Shown here piece by piece: positions 46,059 through 55,351 of a DNA stretch of 64,000 nt (positions within the stretch are counted from its first letter, which is position 1; every line of letters starts with the position of its first letter). Origin of the DNA: DATKIY01 sp963726755 (GTDB lineage Bacteria; Actinomycetota; Actinomycetes; JAHEKZ01); the NCBI GenBank assembly GCA_963726755.1, contig CAVSDB010000003.1, positions 806,001 to 870,000 on the forward strand, written 5' to 3'. Below the pieces are notes generated by a model. It was not told where the DNA came from and did no database searches. It worked only from the letters and a program-made list of their open reading frames with translations. Both the position numbers and the translations under genes were made by a program.

Positions 46059-46664
46059 ATGGACCTGGTCGGAGTCGGACCGCACCCGCAGCCCTGGCCG
46101 AGTGACCCGCGATACGACGAGACGTTGCTCGCGGAAGGTGACCGCCGCAACGTCATCGACCGCTACCGGTACTGGCGACGTGACGCGATTATCGCGGACC
46201 TCGATACACGACGTCATGCCTTCCACGTCGCCATCGAAAACTGGGAACACGACTTCAACATCGGGTCGGTAGTACGAACTGCAAACGCGTTCCTGGCTGC
46301 GGAGGTTCACATCGTCGGCAAGCGAAGGTGGAACCGACGAGGTGCGATGGTGACGGATCGCTATCAGCACGAGCGCCACCACGAGAACGTCGAGGACCTG
46401 GTCGCCTGGGCCGTCGATGCTGGGCTGCCGCTGGTCGGCATCGATAACCTGCCGGGCTCAGTTCCGCTGGAGACGTACGAACTGCCGCGGGCGTGCGTGC
46501 TCGTGTTCGGGCAGGAGGGACCCGGCCTTTCCGAAGCCGCACGCGCCGCGTCCATCGACACGCTGTCGATCGCGCAGTACGGCTCGACGCGTTCGATCAA
46601 CGCGGGAGCGGCGGCAGCGATCGCCATGCACACCTGGATCCGCCAACACGCAACGACGGCGTAA
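46059..46664 (+). CDS. SpoU/TrmH family RNA 2'-O-methyltransferase
   Basis: This 201-residue SPOUT-fold enzyme transfers a methyl group from SAM to ribose 2'-OH of tRNA or rRNA. The three knot motifs are present: NIGSVVRTANAF, VFGQEGPGLS and QYGSTRSINAGAAAAIA. The target nucleotide cannot be inferred. The ATG lies eight bases after TAGGCT (46045-46050), suggesting leaderless expression. It is divergent from dedA. A long inverted repeat lies 74 bases after its stop. Confidence 0.88.
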   Translation: MDLVGVGPHPQPWPSDPRYDETLLAEGDRRNVIDRYRYWRRDAIIADLDTRRHAFHVAIENWEHDFNIGSVVRTANAFLAAEVHIVGKRRWNRRGAMVTDRYQHERHHENVEDLVAWAVDAGLPLVGIDNLPGSVPLETYELPRACVLVFGQEGPGLSEAARAASIDTLSIAQYGSTRSINAGAAAAIAMHTWIRQHATTA

Positions 46665-46737
46665 CTCGCACCGGCGGCCGCCACGAGCACCGATAGATTC
46701 GCCAGCTCTCGCCGCGCCGCCACATCGTCACGGCCGA

Positions 46738-46808
46738 CTTGAGTGGTTACTTCCATGCATTTTAGGATCAAAATAGGCGCAAGAAACGCACGGAAGTAAC
46801 CACTCAAG
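46738..46808. terminator. Long perfect inverted repeat between the SpoU gene and a pseudogene
   Basis: Seventeen bases (46738-46754, beginning CTTGAGTGGTTAC) pair perfectly with 46792-46808, separated by a 37-base loop. Three further pairs inside (TGC/GCA) extend the stem after one mismatch. It lies between two converging 3' ends and could act as a bidirectional terminator, but no U-run is present. It could instead be the end of a small mobile repeat. Confidence 0.5.
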
Positions 46809-47769
46809 AGGTTGGAGTGGAGACTGGTCCAAACTGCAGGCTGGCAGGTCGAGTCCAAGGATTGGTTTCGTCGTCGCTCCGCTGCACGCCACCATCGAGC
46901 CGTCTACTGACTCGGCGTGACGTCGCATCTCTTGACCCGTCCAGCGGACGACGATGAGGTCGAGGGACGTTCTCTAGCCACTCTTGTCGTAGTTTTTCGC
47001 TGCCAGAGCGTGTCTGCCTACGGCTAGTCCCCCTGGTACTTGATTCGGCCGTCAGCTTCACCAGCGATGCCTAGTTTATCCCAGAGTGATCAACCCGGAA
47101 TCTGCACGGCCGTCGAGTCACAGGGTTACGTTGCAGGTGGGGCCTGGGAGTCGACGGGCGAAGCAAGACCCCGACTCGCCGATTCAACGGAGATTCGAAT
47201 GCCCGTCGGCCCAAGTCAGCGTCCGACGCGCCTGCCTGCTCCTCGGTCTGATCCCCGCTCCTCAGGATCTGCGCCATGAGGTCACGGCTAGCGCCCGCGC
47301 CTTAGGGCGGCGTCGATGGTGACCAGGGCTGGGTGTACGGTAGGTCAATCGCGACGTCGACTGCGGTGCGTTCGAGGGTCGTGACTTCGAGAGCCATTGC
47401 GGCTGAGGCGATCCGTACGGAGAGCGACGTTCTAATGACGTCGCGCTCCGCAGTACTTGCGCTCTGTTGGGATGTCGGATGACTTCGGGAGCGTCGGGGA
47501 TTCGACGAGACCGGCAAGCCGTGAAGCAATTGCGGCCGTCCGCGCAGCAGCTACCGCGTCAGGCGTCGGCAAGCCTGGACGCCAGCGAGGAGACGAAGAT
47601 GTCGTGCACGTTTCCGTCCAAGAATCATTTGAACCTTCGCCACTGGGTGGTAGGGCGTCCGAGATCGGCTGGCCTGACGAGTTCGCCGGACGAACCCAAT
47701 ACTTGAGATCGTTGTCGGTCACACCCAGCTTCAGCAGGTCGCTGCCTGTCCGTGCTCCTTGGTTCGCAT
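46804..47769 (-). pseudogene. Decayed AbiEi/DUF559-like protein
   Basis: Pieces in different minus-strand frames line up with the AbiEi-antitoxin/DUF559 family. From ATG 47769, RTKEHGQ then SDLLKLGVTDNDLKYWVR and SGELVRPADLGR form the N-terminal winged helix. LLHGLPVSS (near 47520) and MALEVTTLERTAVDVAI (near 47400) match the middle region. DKLGIAGEADGRIKY (near 47070) and EKLRQEWLE (near 46985) match the Vsr-like C-terminal part. In-frame stops and shifts in both directions separate the pieces, so this is a genuine degraded gene, unlike the other frameshifted loci here. The intact family is often linked to type IV toxin-antitoxin or abortive-infection systems; no toxin partner is visible. 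Confidence 0.55.
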
Positions 47770-48001
47770 GAGCACAGTCGTTGATGCGCCTAGGCAGAGG
47801 ATCATGTCTGGTCACGTTGCGACTGTGCTTGACGAGCGGATCAATGTGCCCGACCTCGCGGGAACCCGTGGATAGCCAAGTTCGCGTCCTGACTGTTGAC
47901 TCCTGGACGAAGCCGACCGAGGGGTGGCCGACCGGCAAGTCCGCCGGGGAATTTAGGGGCTGGAATGCCGGTCTGCCGTCGCTCGGCGACAGAATGGCGG
48001 T
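47770..48001. other. Region upstream of the DUF3151 gene
   Basis: No gene is supported here. A long minus-strand reading crosses it but shows no conserved sequence outside the AbiEi-like fragment. CAGAAT at 47990-47995 ends six bases before the ATG at 48002 and is the likely leaderless -10 box of the next gene. Confidence 0.5.
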
Positions 48002-48418
48002 ATGAGCTCTCATCACAATCTGCTCGGCGAGCCTCCTGCGACGCTGCTGCCGGAGAACGTTGCCGCACGGTCCGCGCTCGATTCCGGGACGCCTGCTCGC
48101 GACGTCGCCGCTGCGCATCCGGACTACCCGCTCGCCTGGGCTCTCCTGGCCGAAGCGGCGCTGACGTCCGGGGACCCCGTCGCCGGGTACGCCTACGCCC
48201 GGACCGGATATCACCGCAGCCTGGACCAACTACGCCGAAACGGTTGGAAGGGACACGGGCCGGTCCCTTGGGAGCACGAGCCCAATCGCGGCTTCCTACG
48301 CAGCCTGCATGCGCTCGGTCAGGCGGCTGCGGCAATTGGTGAGGACGACGAGGCGACGCGATGCCGCGACTTCCTGGCGGACTCCAGCCCGTCGGCCGTC
48401 ACCGCGCTCGCCACTTAG
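48002..48418 (+). CDS. DUF3151 family protein
   Basis: This 138-residue protein matches the actinobacterial DUF3151 family. It has ARDVAAAHPDYPLAWALLAEAAL near residue 35 (split here as DVAAAHPDYPLAW and ALLAEAAL), GYAYARTGYHRSLDQLRRNGW and GPVPWEHEPNRGFLRSLHAL. The fold is probably TPR-like helical. Function is unknown. It sits 60 bases upstream of purA, as is common in actinobacteria, and may be co-expressed with it. Confidence 0.85.
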   Translation: MSSHHNLLGEPPATLLPENVAARSALDSGTPARDVAAAHPDYPLAWALLAEAALTSGDPVAGYAYARTGYHRSLDQLRRNGWKGHGPVPWEHEPNRGFLRSLHALGQAAAAIGEDDEATRCRDFLADSSPSAVTALAT

Positions 48419-48478
48419 GACGATCCCCGGTTTCGGCTAGACTCGACCAGTAATCCCCCCGTTCCGAGGGAGTTCAGC

Positions 48479-49777
48479 ATGCCCGCGATCGTGCTCGTCG
48501 GCGCCCAATGGGGTGATGAAGGCAAGGGCAAGGCCACTGACCTGCTCGGGGACCGCGTCCAGTACGTCGTCAAGTTCAACGGCGGCAACAATGCCGGCCA
48601 CACCGTCGTCATCCCCACGCCCGAAGGACCGCAGAAGTATGCGTTGCATCTGCTGCCGAGCGGAATCCTTACGCCCGGAGTTGTTCCCGTTATCGCTAAC
48701 GGTGTTGTCATCGATCCAGAAGTCCTCTTCATAGAGATCGACGCACTTACTGAGCGCGGCATCGACACCTCACGACTAGTCGTCAGCTCCAACGCTCATC
48801 TGATCGCGCCGTACCACCGAACTATCGACAAGGTGGTTGAACGGTTCCTGGGCAGCCGCAAGATCGGTACGACCGGACGCGGCATCGGACCTACGTACGC
48901 CGACAAGATGAACCGCATCGGCGTGCGTGTTCAGGACCTGTTCGACGAGAAGATTCTTCGACAGAAAGTCGAAGGTGCTCTCGACCCCAAGAACCACATG
49001 CTGGTCAAGGTCTACAACCGCAGAGCCATCGAACTCGATGCGGTCGTCGACGAAATGCTTCAGTACGCCGAACGATTGCGTCCCCTGGTCGCAGACACGC
49101 CACTTCTCCTGAACAACGCACTCGACGCCGGCGAGACGGTGCTGCTTGAAGGTGGGCAAGCGACGATGCTTGACGTCGACCACGGGACGTACCCCTTCGT
49201 CACGTCGTCGAACGCTACGTCCGGCGGTGCGTGCACGGGTTCGGGCATCGCGCCAACACGCGTTGATCGTGTCATCGCAGTGGCCAAGGCGTACGTCAGT
49301 CGCGTCGGCGAGGGACCGTTCCCGACCGAACTTCTCGACGACGACGGCGAGAAACTGCGGACCATCGGTAACGAGTTCGGCACGACTACCGGACGTCCGC
49401 GGCGTTGTGGTTGGTACGACGCCGTCATTAGTCGGTACTCCGCGCGCATCAACGGAGTGACGGACTTCGTACTGACGAAGCTGGACGTGCTCACTGGCTG
49501 GGACCAGATCCCGGTGTGTGTTGCGTACGACGTCGCGGGCGTGCGTCATGACGAGATGCCCATGACGCAGACGGACTTTCACCATGCGCGTCCGATCCTG
49601 GAGTACCTCCCGGGTTGGACCGAGGACATCTCCAAGGCACGCGAGTTCTCCGATTTGCCCGCGAACGCGCAGGCGTACGTGCGTGCGTTGGAGCAGATGT
49701 CAGGTGCCCCGTTCTCGGCGATCGGCGTTGGACCTGGACGCGACGAGATCATTCAACTGCGTTCTCTCGTCGGCTAA
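48479..49777 (+). CDS. purA: Adenylosuccinate synthetase
   Basis: Joins IMP and aspartate using GTP in AMP synthesis. The 432-residue enzyme carries GAQWGDEGKGKATD (GTP and catalytic Asp), FNGGNNAGHTVV, GTTGRGIGPTYADK, ATSGGACTGSGIAP and TTTGRPRRCGW. GAGGGAG upstream supports ATG 48479. A short stem-loop follows the stop. Confidence 0.98.
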   Translation: MPAIVLVGAQWGDEGKGKATDLLGDRVQYVVKFNGGNNAGHTVVIPTPEGPQKYALHLLPSGILTPGVVPVIANGVVIDPEVLFIEIDALTERGIDTSRLVVSSNAHLIAPYHRTIDKVVERFLGSRKIGTTGRGIGPTYADKMNRIGVRVQDLFDEKILRQKVEGALDPKNHMLVKVYNRRAIELDAVVDEMLQYAERLRPLVADTPLLLNNALDAGETVLLEGGQATMLDVDHGTYPFVTSSNATSGGACTGSGIAPTRVDRVIAVAKAYVSRVGEGPFPTELLDDDGEKLRTIGNEFGTTTGRPRRCGWYDAVISRYSARINGVTDFVLTKLDVLTGWDQIPVCVAYDVAGVRHDEMPMTQTDFHHARPILEYLPGWTEDISKAREFSDLPANAQAYVRALEQMSGAPFSAIGVGPGRDEIIQLRSLVG

Positions 49778-49800
49778 CTGGAGTCAGCAAGACTCCGGTT
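49776..49800 (+). terminator. Stem-loop after purA
   Basis: AACTGGAGTC (49776-49785) pairs with GACTCCGGTT (49791-49800) with one G-U pair, enclosing the loop AGCAA. It starts inside the purA stop codon. No T-run follows, so termination strength is uncertain. Confidence 0.5.
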
Positions 49801-49859
49801 CGGACGATCGCGGCCTTAGTCGTACCCTGGTTGCGACCATCGCCCCAAAGGAGTGCGCC

Positions 49860-51224
49860 ATGCCAGCCCCCACGCCTGACCCCGCACGCGGCCAAGAGGT
49901 CGTCGCTACCGATGTCGCGCACGTCTTCCACTCCTGGTCGGCTCAGGGTTCGCTGAACCCGCTTGCGATCGCGGCAGCCGAGGGCTCGTACTTCTGGGAC
50001 TACGACGGCAATCGTTACCTCGACTTCTCATCACAGTTGGTCAATACGAACATCGGGCATCAGCACCCCAAGGTGATTGCCGCCATTCAGGAGCAGGCCG
50101 CGCGACTTGCCACGGTCGCCCCGCAGCACGCGAACGACGTCCGGGGCGAAGCCGCCAGGCTCATTAGTGAACTGGCGCCACCGGCGCACCAGAAGGTGTT
50201 CTTCACCAACGGCGGTGCCGACGCGATTGAGAACGCGGTGCGTATGGCGCGCTTGCATACCGGACGCCACAAGGTGCTCGCGGCGTACCGCAGTTACCAC
50301 GGCAATACGTCCACCGCGGTGACGTTGACGGGTGACCCACGACGTTGGCCGAATGAAACCGGTATCGCGGGGATCGTGCACTTCTTCGGCCCCTACCCCT
50401 ACCGCTCGCCGTTCTGGGCGGAGAGTGATGAGCAAGAGGCCGATCGTGCACTTGCACACCTCGAGGCAGTCATTCAGTTTGAAGGTCCGCAGACGATCGC
50501 TGCCATCGTGCTGGAGAGCGTTGTTGGTACCGCCGGTGTATTGATTCCACCTGCGCACTACCTGGCTGGGCTGCGCGAACTCGCGACCAAGTACGGAATC
50601 ATCTACATCGCTGACGAGGTCATGGCTGGGTTTGGACGTACCGGTGAGTGGTTCGCGTATGACCACTTTGGTGTCGAGCCAGACCTGATTGCCTTCGCCA
50701 AGGGGGTCAACTCTGGTTACGTGCCAGTAGGTGGTGTTGTCATCAGCGATGAGATCGCTGCAACCTTTAACGAGCGGGTCTTTCCCGGTGGGTTGACGTA
50801 CTCAGGTCATCCGCTAGCGGCGGCTTCCATAGTTGCGACGATCAACACCATGCGCGAGGAACGCATAGTCGAGAACGCGAAGGCGATCGGCGAGAACGTT
50901 CTTGGCCCCGGCTTGCGTGAGTTGGCCGAACGTCACCCGGTGATCGGCGAGGTCCGCGGATTCGGCGTCTTCTGGGCACTCGACTTGGTCAAGGACCGGC
51001 AGACGCGCGAGATGCTGGTGCCGTACAACGCTGCCGGTGCCGCAAACGCGCCGATGGCCGAACTCGTCGGCGCCTGCAAGAGCCGTGGGTTGATGCCGTT
51101 CGTCAACTACAACCGACTGCACGTTGTACCGCCGTGCACGGTCTCCGAGACCGAAGCGAAGGAGGGCCTTGCCCTCCTCGACGATGCCCTCGGCACCATC
51201 GCCCACCACTACACCGGCTCCTAA
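49860..51224 (+). CDS. Class III PLP aminotransferase
   Basis: ATG 49860 follows AAAGGAG and begins MPAPTPDPARG; a longer frame from 49584 overlaps purA and is rejected. The 454-residue enzyme shows FFTNGGADAIENAVRMAR, YRSYHGNTSTAV, IIYIADEVMAGFGRTGEWF and the PLP lysine in LIAFAKGVNSGYVPVGGV. It belongs to the omega-aminotransferase/taurine-pyruvate or beta-alanine aminotransferase group. The amino donor is not determinable. It sits between purA and purD with no obvious purine role. Its TAA lies within repeat copy E. Confidence 0.88.
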   Translation: MPAPTPDPARGQEVVATDVAHVFHSWSAQGSLNPLAIAAAEGSYFWDYDGNRYLDFSSQLVNTNIGHQHPKVIAAIQEQAARLATVAPQHANDVRGEAARLISELAPPAHQKVFFTNGGADAIENAVRMARLHTGRHKVLAAYRSYHGNTSTAVTLTGDPRRWPNETGIAGIVHFFGPYPYRSPFWAESDEQEADRALAHLEAVIQFEGPQTIAAIVLESVVGTAGVLIPPAHYLAGLRELATKYGIIYIADEVMAGFGRTGEWFAYDHFGVEPDLIAFAKGVNSGYVPVGGVVISDEIAATFNERVFPGGLTYSGHPLAAASIVATINTMREERIVENAKAIGENVLGPGLRELAERHPVIGEVRGFGVFWALDLVKDRQTREMLVPYNAAGAANAPMAELVGACKSRGLMPFVNYNRLHVVPPCTVSETEAKEGLALLDDALGTIAHHYTGS

Positions 51225-51236
51225 GAACGACGCGCT
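51219..51236 (+). repeat. Dispersed intergenic repeat, copy E (5' fragment)
   Basis: TCCTAAGAACGACGCGCT matches the first 18 bases of the full repeat and then diverges. It supplies the stop codon of the class III aminotransferase gene. Confidence 0.7.
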
Positions 51237-51280
51237 ACCCCAGCCCTGACCTCGACTGAGCATCGCTAGAGTCGCCAGCC

Positions 51281-52519
51281 GTGGACGTACTCGTGGTTGG
51301 TGGGGGAGCTCGAGAGCACGCCCTGTGTCTGGCCCTGCGGCGCGATCACGACGTCGGTCTGCTGCATTGTGCGCCGGGAAATGCCGGGACCTCGGCGATC
51401 GCCAACAACGTCCCCCTGGACGTCGGCGATGTACAGGCGATAGCGACGCTGGCGGTCGAGCTCGGTGTCGACCTTGTGGTCGTCGGACCCGAGGCACCCC
51501 TGGTGGCAGGGGCGGCCGACGCCGTCCGCGCACGAGGCATCGCTTGCTTTGGTCCGTCAGCCGAGGGCGCACAGCTCGAGGCATCCAAAGCCTTCGCGAA
51601 GGACGTGATGGCCGGAGCGGGCGTACCCACTGCGTTGGCTCACGTGTGCGATACCGCTGACGAAGTTGCGGCCGCGCTGGACGCCTTCGGACCCCCCTAC
51701 GTAGTCAAGGACGACGGCCTTGCTGCCGGAAAGGGTGTGGTTGTCACCAACGACCGTGACGAAGCGTTGGCGCACGCAGCGACAAGCGGTCGCGTGGTGG
51801 TGGAGGAGTACCTCGACGGGCCTGAAGTCTCGCTCTTCTGCATTACCGACGGCACACATGTTGTTCCGCTCGCTCCGGCGCAGGACTTCAAGCGTCTGGG
51901 TGATAACGACGTCGGACCGAACACGGGGGGAATGGGCGCGTACTCCCCCTTGACGTGGGCGCCAGCTGATCTGGTCGATGACGTCATCGCAGCGGTCGCG
52001 CAACCGACCGTTGACGAGATGCAACGCAGGGGGACGCCGTTCGCTGGATTGCTGTACATCGGTCTTGCCCTGACATCCCGAGGAACGCGCGTCGTTGAGT
52101 TCAACGCACGGTTCGGCGACCCTGAAACGCAGGTCGTCCTTGAACGACTGCAGACACCCCTCGGCGGATTGCTGCATGACGCCGCGGTCGGGAAGTTGAG
52201 CGACGTACCGCCACTGCGTTGGTCCGATAAGGCTGCAGTCACGGTGGTCATCGCCGCCGAGGGGTACCCGGGCTCACCACGTATGGGGGATCCCATCGAC
52301 GGCTTGGAAGAAGCCGCGACGCTCGACAACGCTCACGTGCTTCACGCGGGTACCAGGCTCGACGAGGACGGACGCGTGGTCAGTTCCGGGGGCCGGGTGC
52401 TGTCGATCGTCGGGACCGGACCAGACGTCGAGACAGCCCGCAGCAATGCGTACGCCGCGGTCGACGTGATCGGACTCCGCGGGTCCCATCATCGACGTGA
52501 CATCGCGGCTGGACGCTAA
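51281..52519 (+). CDS. purD: Phosphoribosylamine-glycine ligase
   Basis: An ATP-grasp ligase making GAR, the second step of IMP synthesis. The 412-residue enzyme has the N-terminal VLVVGGGAREHAL, ATP-grasp parts VVKDDGLAAGKGVVV and VVEEYLDGPEVSLF, GPNTGGMGAYSP and VEFNARFGDPETQVVL. GTG 51281 lies eight bases after TAGAGT (51267-51272), suggesting a leaderless start. purB follows 51 bases downstream. Confidence 0.97.
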   Translation: MDVLVVGGGAREHALCLALRRDHDVGLLHCAPGNAGTSAIANNVPLDVGDVQAIATLAVELGVDLVVVGPEAPLVAGAADAVRARGIACFGPSAEGAQLEASKAFAKDVMAGAGVPTALAHVCDTADEVAAALDAFGPPYVVKDDGLAAGKGVVVTNDRDEALAHAATSGRVVVEEYLDGPEVSLFCITDGTHVVPLAPAQDFKRLGDNDVGPNTGGMGAYSPLTWAPADLVDDVIAAVAQPTVDEMQRRGTPFAGLLYIGLALTSRGTRVVEFNARFGDPETQVVLERLQTPLGGLLHDAAVGKLSDVPPLRWSDKAAVTVVIAAEGYPGSPRMGDPIDGLEEAATLDNAHVLHAGTRLDEDGRVVSSGGRVLSIVGTGPDVETARSNAYAAVDVIGLRGSHHRRDIAAGR

Positions 52520-52570
52520 CAACGGCCGAGCGGCTCGCCTCGTATCGATGGAACCTGCGAGAATAGGCAA

Positions 52571-54001
52571 GTGAGTAAGCCGGTCATCCCTGACGTCCTC
52601 GCCGCGCGGTACGCCTCGCCGACGATGGCTCGACTGTGGTCCCCTGAGCACAAGGTGGTCCTCGAACGTCGGCTGTGGGTCGCGGTCCTCGAGGCGCAGC
52701 GTGAGCTTGGGATCGACGTTCCGGATGGTGTGGTTCAGGCGTACACCTCAGTCATTGATGATGTAGACCTTGATTCGATCGCCACCCGTGAAGCCATTAC
52801 GCGTCACGACGTTAAGGCGCGGATCGAAGAGTTCAATGCGCTCGCCGGACACGAGCACATTCATAAGGGCATGACGTCGCGCGACCTCACCGAGAACGTC
52901 GAACAGTTACAGATCCGAGCGTCGATAGAGCTAGTGCGAGACAAGACCGTGGCCACGTTGGCCCGGCTGGCGCAACTTGCTGCTGACAACGCTGAACTTG
53001 TTGTCACTGGACGCAGCCATAACGTGGCCGCTCAGGCAACTACCCTTGGTAAGCGATTCGCGACCGCCGCCGACGAGTTGCTGATCGCCTACAACCGCGT
53101 CGACGATCTCATCAGCCGCTATCCACTTCGTGGCATCAAAGGACCCGTCGGTACTGCGCAAGACATGCTCGACTTGCTCAACGGCGACGATGCGCGACTT
53201 GCCGAACTTGAACATCGGGTGTCACGACATCTCGGATTCGATCAGGTGTTAGCCAGCGTTGGCCAGGTTTACCCCCGATCGCTCGATTACGACGTCGTTA
53301 GCTCACTAGTGCAACTCGCAGCTGGTCCGTCGTCGCTTGCGAAGACCATTCGACTCATGGCGGGGAACGAGTTGGTCACCGAGGGGTTCAAGGAAGGGCA
53401 AGTTGGCTCCTCGGCGATGCCTCACAAGATGAACTCCCGTTCGTGCGAGCGTGTCAACGGGTTCGCCGTCATACTTCGCGGCTACGCGTCGATGGTCGGC
53501 GAGCTCGCAGGTGACCAATGGAACGAAGGCGATGTTTCGTGTTCTGTCGTTCGACGCGTTGCACTGGCCGACTCGTTCTTTGCCATCGACGGATTGTTCG
53601 AGACTTTTCTGACGGTGCTCGACGAGTTCGGCTCCTACCCAGCGGTCATTCAGCGAGAGTTGGACCGCTACCTACCTTTCCTGGCCACAACGAAAGTGTT
53701 GATGGCTTCGGTTCGGCAGGGGGTCGGGCGCGAAACCGCGCACGAGGTCATCAAGGAACACGCGGTCGCTGTCGCACTGCAGATGCGCGAGGCTGGAATT
53801 GACCGGAACGACTTGTTGCAGCGCCTAGGTAGCGACACACGCCTTGGGCTCTCGCTAGACGACGTCGCGTCGCTTGTAGTCGATCCGCTGTCGTTCACTG
53901 GGGCTGCGACTCGTCAAATTGGCGATGTCATCAGGCGCGTCGACGAGGTCGTCAAGGCGCACCCTGATGCGGCCGCGTACCGACCCGGCGACATCCTGTG
54001 A
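52571..54001 (+). CDS. purB: Adenylosuccinate lyase
   Basis: Catalyses two eliminations of fumarate in purine synthesis. The 476-residue protein has the superfamily signature GSSAMPHKMNSRSCE near residue 280 and GMTSRDLTENVEQLQ near residue 97. The GTG at 52571 lies six bases after GAGAAT (52559-52564), consistent with a leaderless start. Its stop overlaps the purC GTG by four bases. Confidence 0.97.
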   Translation: MSKPVIPDVLAARYASPTMARLWSPEHKVVLERRLWVAVLEAQRELGIDVPDGVVQAYTSVIDDVDLDSIATREAITRHDVKARIEEFNALAGHEHIHKGMTSRDLTENVEQLQIRASIELVRDKTVATLARLAQLAADNAELVVTGRSHNVAAQATTLGKRFATAADELLIAYNRVDDLISRYPLRGIKGPVGTAQDMLDLLNGDDARLAELEHRVSRHLGFDQVLASVGQVYPRSLDYDVVSSLVQLAAGPSSLAKTIRLMAGNELVTEGFKEGQVGSSAMPHKMNSRSCERVNGFAVILRGYASMVGELAGDQWNEGDVSCSVVRRVALADSFFAIDGLFETFLTVLDEFGSYPAVIQRELDRYLPFLATTKVLMASVRQGVGRETAHEVIKEHAVAVALQMREAGIDRNDLLQRLGSDTRLGLSLDDVASLVVDPLSFTGAATRQIGDVIRRVDEVVKAHPDAAAYRPGDIL

Positions 54002-54894
54002 CTGCGCCGAACGTCCCGACTGCGCCGGTCATCGACGGCGTTAGTCACGTCTACACCGGAAAGGTGCGAGACCTCTATCAGTTCCCCGACGGTAGAATGT
54101 TGTTCGTCGCAAGCGACCGGATCTCGGCGTACGACTGGGTGCTGCCCACTGCGATCCCAGACAAGGGTCGGGTACTCACCGCGATGACGATCTGGTGGTT
54201 CGAACAACTCGGTGATCTCGTTCCCAACCACTTGGTTTCGACTGACGTGCCTGACGTTGTTGCAGGTCGAGCGATGGTCACCCAGCGACTCGACATGTTT
54301 CCAGTCGAGTGTGTGGCACGCGGGTACCTCACGGGTTCGGGGTTGACCGACTACCACTCAACCGGTGAGGTCTGTGGCGTCGCCCTGCCATCCGGACTCG
54401 TCGAGGCGTCGCGATTGCCCGAGCCGATCTTCACGCCTGCAACAAAGGCAGATCTCGGCGAACACGACGAGAATGTTGACATCGATGCCGTGGTTAAGAC
54501 GGTCGGGTACGACGATGCAATGGAACTGCGGCGGCTGACACTTTTGGTATACGGCCGCGCAGCAGAGATAGCGCGCGCGAGGGGATTCATCGTGGCTGAC
54601 ACCAAATTTGAGTTTGGACGCGACCCGTCGTCCGACGACATCGTGCTAGCTGACGAAGTGTTGACCCCCGACTCGTCAAGATTCTGGCTAGCGGATGACT
54701 GGTCACCCGGGCATGTGCAGGCGAGTTTCGACAAGCAGTTCGTTCGGGACTGGCTCACGTCGCCCGACTCTGGTTGGTCGCGGAGTTCGGGCGAACCGCC
54801 GCCTCCGTTGCCGGACGACGTCGTCGAACGGACGCGCGCCAAGTACGTCGAGGCATACGAACGACTTACCGGTCAAAGTTTCGATTCGAACTAG
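53998..54894 (+). CDS. purC: SAICAR synthetase
   Basis: Adds aspartate to CAIR with ATP. The 298-residue protein, longer than the minimal bacterial enzyme and like eukaryote-type or actinobacterial forms, has YTGKVRDLYQF, SDRISAYDWVLP, ECVARGYLTGSG, ADTKFEFGRD and VLTPDSSRFW. GTG 53998 overlaps the purB stop, so both belong to one operon. Confidence 0.96.
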   Translation: MTAPNVPTAPVIDGVSHVYTGKVRDLYQFPDGRMLFVASDRISAYDWVLPTAIPDKGRVLTAMTIWWFEQLGDLVPNHLVSTDVPDVVAGRAMVTQRLDMFPVECVARGYLTGSGLTDYHSTGEVCGVALPSGLVEASRLPEPIFTPATKADLGEHDENVDIDAVVKTVGYDDAMELRRLTLLVYGRAAEIARARGFIVADTKFEFGRDPSSDDIVLADEVLTPDSSRFWLADDWSPGHVQASFDKQFVRDWLTSPDSGWSRSSGEPPPPLPDDVVERTRAKYVEAYERLTGQSFDSN

Positions 54895-54901
54895 ACCAGT
54901 C

Positions 54902-55321
54902 ATGGACATTCCAACCGGTTACGAGGATCTGTTCGAAGACGCAACGCTGGCGTTCCTGGCACTCGCCACCGTTCGGGCGTCGGGGGAGCCCGTGGTGGTC
55001 CCGGTCTGGTTTGTCGCCGACGATGACGGCCTGCTGTTCACCACCGAGGCGGACTCGCATAAGGCGCGCGACATCCGAGCTCGACCGCATGTCGCAGGAG
55101 TCGTCATGGCCGAAGGGGAACACAAGCGTTACGTGTCGGTGCGCGGGATCGCCTCCGAGATTGTGGACCCGAAGTCGGACGGCATCGATCCGGTGAAGTT
55201 GTACCGGCGCATCGTCCAACGGTACGAAGGCAAGGATTCGGTCGAATCATTGACGGACCCGGTGTTCCGGCTGGTTCCGCAACGAATGGCTGGGTATGAC
55301 TATCGCGAACTCGATTACTAG
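54902..55321 (+). CDS. PPOX-class F420-dependent or FMN-type oxidoreductase
   Basis: I use ATG 54902, seven bases after purC. The 139-residue protein has the split-barrel flavin/deazaflavin fold: ALATVRASGEPVVVPVWFVAD, DGLLFTTEADSHKARDIR and RYVSVRGIASEIVD. Actinobacterial relatives (Rv1155/Rv3369-like) bind F420. Its job is unknown; proximity to purC may be incidental. Confidence 0.82.
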   Translation: MDIPTGYEDLFEDATLAFLALATVRASGEPVVVPVWFVADDDGLLFTTEADSHKARDIRARPHVAGVVMAEGEHKRYVSVRGIASEIVDPKSDGIDPVKLYRRIVQRYEGKDSVESLTDPVFRLVPQRMAGYDYRELDY

Positions 55322-55351
55322 ATAGGTGATGCTGGGCCCTACCCTGTCTGC

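Noticed and set aside
47432..48229. Intact 265-residue minus-strand gene
   Set aside because: Only its central part resembles a known family, it overlaps the DUF3151 gene, and the family match jumps to other frames, so it is scored as part of a pseudogene.
49584..49859. N-terminal extension of the class III aminotransferase
   Set aside because: This part overlaps purA in another frame and has no aminotransferase similarity; ATG 49860 has a good ribosome binding site.
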